Below, in pieces: positions 1-5,174 of a stretch of 5,174 bases of DNA; position 1 is the stretch's first letter; each line of letters opens with the position of its first letter. The notes below the pieces were generated by a model. It ran no database searches, had not been told where the DNA came from, and was given only the letters and a program-made list of their open reading frames with translations. A program made the position numbers and the translations under genes. Origin of the DNA: an uncultured Clostridia bacterium (GTDB taxonomy: Bacteria; Bacillota; Clostridia; Christensenellales; UBA1242); assembly GCA_937914725.1 (NCBI GenBank), contig CALDMJ010000092.1, positions 1 through 5,174 of the forward strand, in the 5' to 3' direction.

Positions 1-1252
1 GTTTTGTCAAAACTATCCCATCTAGGTCAATTGCCGAGTCAAATTCGCGAACTTGATTAACGGCGTTTTGTCCTGTTGTTGCGTCGATAACAATGTATCT
101 TTCAAAATGCGCATTTTCCCAATTCTTCGTTGCGACACGGTTGACTTTTGAAAGCTCTTCCATTAGGTTTACTTTATTGTGCAAACGTCCTGCTGTGTCG
201 ACAAGCACAACATCAAAGCCTTTTGCTTTTGCAAAACTAATTCCGTCAAAAACGACACTTGCGGAGTCGGCGCCCTCATCTTGTTTGACGATTTTGACGT
301 CCGCGCGATTTGCCCAAACATTGAGTTGCGCACTGGCTGCGGCTCTAAATGTATCCCCTGCTACAACAACTACTTTTTTGCCAAGATTGTTATAATAATT
401 TGCAAGTTTGCCGATGCTTGTCGTTTTGCCAACACCATTGACGCCGACAACTATCACAACTTTTGGATATTCATCCTCGCTCGTAGTTTCGTCACACGAT
501 GTCATAATTTCTTCAATGACTTGCCTCAAGGCGTTTTTTGCTTCGTCACAAGTTTTCAATTTTTCCTTTTTGCATTTCGTACGCAGGCGTTCGATGATTT
601 CTTCAGAAGTTTCGTACCCTAAGTCAGAAGTAATCAATATCTCTTCAAGGTCATCAAAAAATTCGTCGTCGAGTTCCTTGTGAAAAATTGAGTCAATTTT
701 GTTTGAAATAGCATCTTTTGTCTTTTTCAAAGCATTTGCAATTTTTCTAAAAAAGCCAACTCTTCCCTTCTTTTGTTTTTCTACAACCTCTGGTTTTCCT
801 TCCTGCGTTCCAGCCACTTCGATTATTTTATTTCCTGCTACCGCTTCCTCTGCTACTTCAACGCTTTCTTGTGATTCTTCAACAATAGGTGTTGGGGGCT
901 CAGCATTCTCAACGATTGTAGGTTCTTCAACCTTAGTTGACTCTTGCGAAATCTCATCGATTTCCGAAACTACAGGTAGATCGGCAACTTCTTGCGACTC
1001 AGCAACTTCAACTTGTTCAGTAGTTTGCATTTCTCTGATTTGTGGTTGTTTAATTTCATCCACTTGAGTAGCTATTTTTGTTGCTTCCACAATGTCAGTT
1101 GGCAAGATTTCTTCAGCAACATTTTGCTGCAAATGTTCTACTTGCGGTTGGTCATTCATTTGTTCACGTTTTTCGATTTTGTCGTCTAATTCAACATTGT
1201 CATTTTTGTTTTTCTTATTCTTGTCTTTTTTAAACCAATTAAAAATTCCCAT
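1..1252 (-). CDS. ftsY: Signal recognition particle receptor FtsY (3' end cut by window edge)
   Basis: FtsY is the SRP-receptor GTPase. It docks ribosome-SRP complexes at the inner face of the membrane and pairs with Ffh to deliver nascent membrane proteins to SecYEG. Seen here: 417 codons from an ATG at 1252. The N-terminus, MGIFNWFKK, is short, hydrophobic and basic, fitting a membrane-contacting segment. A disordered, strongly acidic A region follows (about residues 18-160). A second amphipathic stretch, GRVGFFRKIANALKKTK (163-179), opens the N domain, which contains ITSDLG (207-212). GTPase motifs are G1 GVNGVGKTT (270-278), G2 DTFRAAA (300-306), G3 DTAGR (352-356) and the closing loop DATTGQNA (390-397). 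The sequence ends at LTK (415-417), the first part of the G4 TKLDG motif. DTAGRLHNKVNLMEEL is FtsY-type rather than Ffh-type. The start is fixed by an in-frame TAA at 1262-1264 and an AAGG site. Position 308 is Ala where FtsY usually has Glu (the EQL after G2). Identity is essentially certain; only the C-terminus is missing. Confidence 0.97.
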   Translation of the reverse strand, partial: MGIFNWFKKDKNKKNKNDNVELDDKIEKREQMNDQPQVEHLQQNVAEEILPTDIVEATKIATQVDEIKQPQIREMQTTEQVEVAESQEVADLPVVSEIDEISQESTKVEEPTIVENAEPPTPIVEESQESVEVAEEAVAGNKIIEVAGTQEGKPEVVEKQKKGRVGFFRKIANALKKTKDAISNKIDSIFHKELDDEFFDDLEEILITSDLGYETSEEIIERLRTKCKKEKLKTCDEAKNALRQVIEEIMTSCDETTSEDEYPKVVIVVGVNGVGKTTSIGKLANYYNNLGKKVVVVAGDTFRAAASAQLNVWANRADVKIVKQDEGADSASVVFDGISFAKAKGFDVVLVDTAGRLHNKVNLMEELSKVNRVATKNWENAHFERYIVIDATTGQNAVNQVREFDSAIDLDGIVLTK

Positions 1253-1258
1253 ATCTAT

Positions 1259-1263
1259 ACCTT
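1259..1263 (-). promoter_or_regulatory. Ribosome binding site of ftsY
   Basis: On the minus strand AAGGT lies about six bases before the ftsY ATG (1250-1252), a suitable Shine-Dalgarno distance. The same AAGGTA core precedes smc. The in-frame TAA at 1262-1264 overlaps this site, so no longer FtsY start is possible. Confidence 0.75.
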
Positions 1264-1302
1264 AACTTATATTTTTGTAAGCGGTCAAACTGTAGAGAAG
1301 TT

Positions 1303-1326
1303 TTACGCCAAAAACATATGGCGCAA
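1303..1326 (-). other. Small hairpin in the smc-ftsY gap
   Basis: Read on the minus strand, TTGCGCCA (1326-1319) and TGGCGTAA (1310-1303) form an 8-pair stem: seven Watson-Crick pairs plus one G-U, with an 8-base loop TATGTTTT. The stem begins five bases after the smc stop codon. The sequence after it is AAAACTTCTC, with no run of T, so it does not look like a Rho-independent terminator. It could be an mRNA stability or processing element between smc and ftsY, or chance. Confidence 0.4.
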
Positions 1327-1331
1327 GTTCC

Positions 1332-4300
1332 TTAACCTTGTGCAGGTTCTGCATTAGCAAGCGCATCTGAAAGTTTGACTGATACAATCTTTGATACACC
1401 TTTTTCTTCCATTGTAACACCGTATAGAGAGTCTGCAAGTTCCATTGTTGGCTTTCTGTGCGTGATGACAATGAATTGGGTTTCTTTTGAAAACCTATGC
1501 AAATATTTCGCAAATCTTTCAACGTTTGCGTCGTCTAGCGCCGCCTCGATTTCGTCAAGCAAGCAAAATGGCATTGGACGTAATTTCAAGATGGCGAACA
1601 AAATTGCGATTGCGGTGAGTGCTTGTTCACCACCACTTAGCAAACTGAGGTTGGTAACTTTTTTACCCGGTGGTTCGGCTTGAATGTCTACGCCTGCCTC
1701 AAGACTATCTTCCGATTCGGTTAGCACGAGACGTGCGTTGCCGCCGCCAAATAATTCGCGGAATGTGCGAGTGAAGTTGTTGTTGATTTTTTCAAAGGCA
1801 TCATCAAACTTTTGCGTCATTTCAGTCGACAATTCTTTGATTATTTGGAGCAAATCGTCTTCCGCTTTTTGGTCATCTTCCATTTCTTTTGTCATTTCTT
1901 CGTAGCGCAAGGAAAGTTCTTTTATATCCTCGATGGCGCTCATATTGACATAGCCTAGTTTGCTGATTTCCTTTTTGATTTCAATTATGCGTGGAATTGA
2001 TTGCTCTGTATCAAAGTTTTCATCACGATACATCAAGCAGCCATCGTAGTCAAGTTCATATTCCTCAGCAATTCTACCTGCCATTGCGTTGAGGTCGTCG
2101 TCAATTTTTTGAAGATTCATATCTTCGTGAATTTTCTTCTCCTGAACTTTTGTATAATCGGCATTTATCATTATTCTTTCTTGTTCAATTAACTTCAAAC
2201 TCAATTGATGTTCTTGCTTGGTTTTGTCTAATTCCGCAAGGTTTGCTTTGGCATTGTCAAGTTCGCCCTTTAATCTAAAGTAGTCACTATTATCACCGTC
2301 ACTCATTTGAGTATTCTTTTCTTTCTCAATATCACTTTGCGATTTTGCAAGTTCGTTTGTCAAAATAACAATTTTATTATCAATTGCGCCGATATCTTCT
2401 TTCAAATTTTCGACGTCTTCACGATATGATTCAATTTCACTTTCAATCGTTGCGATTTGAACTTTCAAATTAGTATTTTCTGTGTTATACTGCTCTTTCT
2501 TCGTGCGAAGCAAATCATACTGGCTTTGACGCTTTGAAATGCACTCATTTGCATTTAATCGGCTATTGCTAATTGTATTTTCAAGTTCGTCGACACTGTT
2601 AATTTCGTCCTCAATTGCTTTTGCACGTGCGTTGCTTTCGTTGTATGTTCGGCGCAATTGCTCAAGCTCTTTTTGTGTTTCTTCAAATTGGACATTAGCC
2701 TTTTGCGATGCTTCGACATTTGTTGCAAGTTCGATTTGCATTGCTACAAGTTTTTCATCAATTTGCGCAATTTCAATGCTAAGTTGCTCAATTTCTTTGC
2801 CAGTTTCTACACTTTCATTTGATAAGCTTTCAAGCTTTTTGCCCTTTTTGTCAATGTCGTCTTTCAGTGTTTCGATTTCTTTTTCACGTCCTAAAATATT
2901 GTTTATTTCTGCTTTTTTGCTACCACCAGTGATTGAGCCTTGCGGGTTAACAATGTCGCCTTCAAGCGAAACAATTTTGAATGAGAAACGCGAGTTTTGC
3001 GCAAGTGCAACTGCTGTATCAAGCGTGTCTACAATAACTGTGCCGCCAAGCAAACTTGTGAACACATTACTCATTTTTTTGTCATACTCAATCAAGTCAC
3101 TTGCAACACCAAAGACACCTGCCCTATTCAAAAGCTTTTTAGTTTCAGCGTCGAGGTAACGCGGTTTCATTGATGTGATTGGCAAAAATGTCGCTCTACC
3201 ATACCTGTTTTCTTTTAGGTATGCAACAAGATTTTTTGCATCACCTTCATTCTCTGTGACAATATTTTGAACCGCTGCGCCGAGAGTTGTTTCAATAGCA
3301 ATTTGAAATTTCTCAGGCACTTTGATAAGATTTGCGACGACCCCTACAATTTTACTTTTCAGTGCAGCGTTCTTCTCCGCGTCCTGCATAAGTTTTTTGA
3401 CACTATAGGCAAAGCCATCAAAATCGGACTGCATTTCACTTAGCAATTTGTGCCTGCTCACAATGCTTGCTAGCGCGGTTTGCAATTCCTGAGTTTCGTC
3501 AAATATATCTTGTTTGCGAACATTTGCTTGTTGCAATTTTCTTTTCAAAACATCAATACTCAAATTGCTTTCGCTAATTTGAGAGTGAAGTTTTGCAATC
3601 GTTTGCTCAGATTGCGTTTTATTTTGCTTTAAGGCATCATTCTTTTCACTTAAGGTATCAAGTCTCAGTTTCAAATCAGCGCTTTGGTTGTTTAGAGCGT
3701 CCTTCTCCGCATTGAGACGTGAAAGGTTTGCCTTTATTTCGCCTAGTTTATCAATTGATTCAAGCAAATTCCTTTGGTTTTTATCGACTTCGTCCTCATT
3801 TTCAGTCAATTCATCAACGACACGCAAATATTCATTGCTCAATCTTTCTGAAGTCAAGTTGAGTTCTTTCAATTTTTGCTCATTTGCGCAAAGTTTTTCT
3901 TCTTTAGCGGCAAGCATTTTTTCGGTATCGCTTTTTTCAAGTTTTACCCTTTCAAGTTCGTCCTCCTTAGACTGCATTTGTTGCGTCAAGAAGTTCATCC
4001 TTTCTTGTATTAACTTTGTTTGCCCTGCTTGTTTTTCTATGTTTACCGACAGTTCGACGACAAGATTATGTATTTTTTCAATATCGGCGTCAATTTTTTG
4101 AATTTCAGACATTGAAGTGTCGTATTTTTGATTGCAACTAGCCAGTTGTTCTTCTTTAACTTTCAATTCTTCAGCAATTGCCGCGATGCGGTCGCGAACC
4201 TCTTGTCTTCTTGCGTTTGCGGTGTCGCACTGAATGAGGTAGGCATTGATTTCAAGTACACGCAGTTCATCTTTGAGTGCAAGGCATTTTTTTGCATCCT

Positions 4301-4928
4301 CCGCTTGTTTGCGCATTGGTCCTAGCTGTCTTTCAAGTTCGGCAGCGATATCCGAAAGACGCGTCAAGTGGTCGTGGACACGCTCAAGTTTTCTTTCCGC
4401 CTCGACCTTGCGCGCTTTAAATTTTGCAATTCCTGCCGCCTCTTCAAAGATAGCGCGACGATTTTCGGGCTTTGAATTGACGATTTCGGCTACTTTACCT
4501 TGTCCAATAATTGAATACCCGTCCCGTCCGATACCAGTGTCGTGCAAAAGGTTAACCACATCTTTGAGTCTGCAAGGTGTTCTGTTGATTGCATATTCGC
4601 TTTCGCCGCTGCGATATAGTTTGCGGGTGATGATAATTTCGTCGTACTCCATATTGAGTTCGTGGTCGGTATTGTCAAAGACAAGTGAAACTTCACAATA
4701 CGAGAGTGATTTGCGATTTGCTGTACCTTTGAAAATGACATCTTGCATACTGCTTCCGCGCAAAACTTTACTGCTTTGCTCACCCAAAACCCAACGAACA
4801 GAGTCCGCGACGTTGCTTTTTCCGCAGCCGTTTGGGCCAACGATTGCGGTTATACCATTGTCAAAGTCAATTTCAAGCCTATCAGCAAATGATTTAAAGC
4901 CTGCAACTTCAATTCTTTTAAAATTCAT
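1332..4928 (-). CDS. smc: Chromosome segregation/condensation ATPase SMC
   Basis: SMC is a homodimeric, ABC-type ATPase. With ScpA and ScpB it forms a ring that extrudes DNA loops, organising the origin region and helping chromosomes separate. The protein is complete at 1198 residues, close to the 1186 of Bacillus subtilis SMC. N-terminal head: Walker A GPNGCGKS (31-38), Arg57 in KVLRGSS at the position of the B. subtilis arginine finger, DTGIG (130-134), Q-loop Gln143 in GYSIIGQGK, then RRAIFEEAAGIAKFKARK. Charged heptad-like coil runs from about 170 to 520. The hinge (about 525-670) begins near KIVGVVANLI and ends at NPQGSITGG (661-669). The returning coil runs from about 680 to 1050. C-terminal head: FGGGNARL (1060-1067), signature LSGGEQ (1097-1102), Walker B CLLDE with Asp1125 and catalytic Glu1126, D-loop LDD (1131-1133), H-loop His1157 in ITHRK. 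The ATG at 4928 has a good ribosome binding site and an in-frame TAA at 4941-4943, so the start is firm. No ATPase residue is missing, so I infer a working enzyme. Confidence 0.98.
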   Translation of the reverse strand: MNFKRIEVAGFKSFADRLEIDFDNGITAIVGPNGCGKSNVADSVRWVLGEQSSKVLRGSSMQDVIFKGTANRKSLSYCEVSLVFDNTDHELNMEYDEIIITRKLYRSGESEYAINRTPCRLKDVVNLLHDTGIGRDGYSIIGQGKVAEIVNSKPENRRAIFEEAAGIAKFKARKVEAERKLERVHDHLTRLSDIAAELERQLGPMRKQAEDAKKCLALKDELRVLEINAYLIQCDTANARRQEVRDRIAAIAEELKVKEEQLASCNQKYDTSMSEIQKIDADIEKIHNLVVELSVNIEKQAGQTKLIQERMNFLTQQMQSKEDELERVKLEKSDTEKMLAAKEEKLCANEQKLKELNLTSERLSNEYLRVVDELTENEDEVDKNQRNLLESIDKLGEIKANLSRLNAEKDALNNQSADLKLRLDTLSEKNDALKQNKTQSEQTIAKLHSQISESNLSIDVLKRKLQQANVRKQDIFDETQELQTALASIVSRHKLLSEMQSDFDGFAYSVKKLMQDAEKNAALKSKIVGVVANLIKVPEKFQIAIETTLGAAVQNIVTENEGDAKNLVAYLKENRYGRATFLPITSMKPRYLDAETKKLLNRAGVFGVASDLIEYDKKMSNVFTSLLGGTVIVDTLDTAVALAQNSRFSFKIVSLEGDIVNPQGSITGGSKKAEINNILGREKEIETLKDDIDKKGKKLESLSNESVETGKEIEQLSIEIAQIDEKLVAMQIELATNVEASQKANVQFEETQKELEQLRRTYNESNARAKAIEDEINSVDELENTISNSRLNANECISKRQSQYDLLRTKKEQYNTENTNLKVQIATIESEIESYREDVENLKEDIGAIDNKIVILTNELAKSQSDIEKEKNTQMSDGDNSDYFRLKGELDNAKANLAELDKTKQEHQLSLKLIEQERIMINADYTKVQEKKIHEDMNLQKIDDDLNAMAGRIAEEYELDYDGCLMYRDENFDTEQSIPRIIEIKKEISKLGYVNMSAIEDIKELSLRYEEMTKEMEDDQKAEDDLLQIIKELSTEMTQKFDDAFEKINNNFTRTFRELFGGGNARLVLTESEDSLEAGVDIQAEPPGKKVTNLSLLSGGEQALTAIAILFAILKLRPMPFCLLDEIEAALDDANVERFAKYLHRFSKETQFIVITHRKPTMELADSLYGVTMEEKGVSKIVSVKLSDALANAEPAQG

Positions 4929-4931
4929 AAT

Positions 4932-4940
4932 CTTACCTTT
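4932..4940 (-). promoter_or_regulatory. Ribosome binding site of smc
   Basis: AAAGGTAAG on the minus strand, with AGG seven bases before the smc ATG at 4926-4928, is a strong Shine-Dalgarno match. An in-frame TAA at 4941-4943 rules out a longer SMC, so the two signals together fix the start. Confidence 0.8.
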
Positions 4941-4942
4941 TT

Positions 4943-4954
4943 ATCAAATTTGAT
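4943..4954. repeat. 12-base perfect palindrome upstream of smc
   Basis: ATCAAATTTGAT reads the same on both strands and ends directly before the smc ribosome binding site region. It might be a small operator or a weak hairpin, but it is AT-rich, has no loop and could arise by chance. No matching second copy was noticed in the window. No clear -35/-10 promoter pair was recognised in this gap. Confidence 0.3.
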
Positions 4955-5005
4955 GTTTTCATATGCTCATACTTATTAAGTGGAAATGGAACTTCTATAA
5001 CTAAT

Positions 5006-5174
5006 TTATTCCCCACAATTGTATGAAAGTGTTTCAAGCGCGGTTTGCGCGCATTTTTGCTCCGCCATTTGCTTGGAACCTGCCTTTGCGCTGCAAATTT
5101 GTTCGCCTTTTACAAAGAAGCCAACTTCAAACACTGGTTTATGTGCTTGCCCATACTGAGCGAGGGTTTTGTAA
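5006..5174 (-). CDS. rnc: Ribonuclease III, C-terminal dsRNA-binding domain (5' part outside window)
   Basis: RNase III cleaves double-stranded RNA, including rRNA precursors and structured mRNAs. Only the last 55 codons and the TAA stop (5006-5008) are present, and the catalytic domain lies beyond the right edge. The visible part is a double-stranded-RNA-binding domain from its first beta strand onward: YKTLAQ, the GPxH-like loop YGQAHKPVFEV, strand GFFVKGEQIC, then the RNA-contacting helix start GSKQMAEQKCAQTALETL. The usual GPxH reads GQAH here, and the usual SKKxAE reads SKQMAE, so one lysine of the pair is Gln. The protein ends nine residues after the alanine-rich helix (TAL), normal for RNase III. 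The dsRBD alone could belong to another protein, but its position directly before smc and ftsY is the classic place for rnc. The gap to smc is 77 bases, consistent with an operon. The +1 frame is also open past this stop (see findings). Confidence 0.88.
   Translation of the reverse strand, partial: YKTLAQYGQAHKPVFEVGFFVKGEQICSAKAGSKQMAEQKCAQTALETLSYNCGE

Noticed and set aside
93..1067. Several plus-strand frames opposite ftsY
   Set aside because: The minus strand here encodes every FtsY GTPase motif without interruption. The plus-strand frames overlap one another and show no recognisable domain.
1255..1296. Possible promoter before ftsY (TTGACC on the minus strand)
   Set aside because: TTGACC resembles a -35 box, but no good -10 hexamer lies 16-18 bases after it; TATAAG comes at 11 and TATAGA at 23. 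The position would also place transcription start at or past the start codon.
1262..1522. 86-codon minus-strand frame overlapping the smc 3' end and stopping just before ftsY
   Set aside because: Most of it is the smc C-terminal head coding sequence read out of frame, and it overlaps Walker B to H-loop neighbours that are clearly SMC. It matches no family I know and has no independent start signal. Its stop only happens to fall in the ftsY frame.
2539..3159. 206-codon plus-strand frame
   Set aside because: Antisense shadow of the smc hinge and coil. It is Ser/Phe/Leu-rich low-complexity sequence, as expected from reverse-reading Glu/Lys/Gln-rich coiled coil, and has no domain or ribosome binding site.
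4246..4953. 235-codon plus-strand frame opposite the SMC N-terminal head
   Set aside because: It lies entirely antisense to the highly conserved Walker A and Q-loop coding region, with a Ser/Leu-rich composition typical of such shadows.
1..5174. Search for a defence system, mobile element, CRISPR array, tRNA or other novel module
   Set aside because: The window is filled by three housekeeping genes and two gaps under 80 bases. I saw no long repeats, terminal inverted repeats, RNA-gene folds or integrase/transposase sequence.

Overview
The window holds a conserved bacterial housekeeping block. It contains three genes, all on the minus strand and transcribed right to left: the 3' end of rnc (ribonuclease III), a complete smc (chromosome condensation ATPase) and most of ftsY (signal-recognition-particle receptor). 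This rnc-smc-ftsY order is a familiar arrangement in Bacillota (Firmicutes). Gene order, moderate-to-low GC (about 40% judged by eye, not computed), AAGG-type ribosome binding sites and the close match of SMC to Bacillus/Clostridium-type SMC all suggest a Bacillota chromosome, probably Clostridia-like and possibly uncultured. Species cannot be named from the sequence.

Layout. Positions 5006-5174 carry the last 55 codons of RNase III, which is the double-stranded-RNA-binding domain. A 77-base gap follows, with a 12-base perfect palindrome and the smc ribosome binding site. Positions 1332-4928 are an intact 1198-residue SMC with Walker A, Q-loop, hinge, two long coiled-coil arms, ABC signature, Walker B and H-loop. 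A 79-base gap follows, with a short hairpin just after the smc stop and the ftsY ribosome binding site. Positions 1-1252 are FtsY from its start codon to residue 417. The window edge cuts it inside the G4 motif, so roughly the last 40-50 residues are missing.

The genes are close together, in one orientation, with no recognisable intrinsic terminator in either gap. I infer a single operon. The products act in separate processes (RNA processing, chromosome organisation, membrane protein targeting), so the linkage is one of shared expression, not of a common pathway.

I found no mobile element, CRISPR array, RNA gene, defence gene or other undescribed system. Long open frames on the plus strand are antisense shadows of the coiled-coil coding sequence. 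The points worth a second look are small: an open +1 frame running from the rnc tail into the smc ribosome binding site next to a GGGG run, a few departures from consensus residues, a post-stop hairpin and a palindrome.
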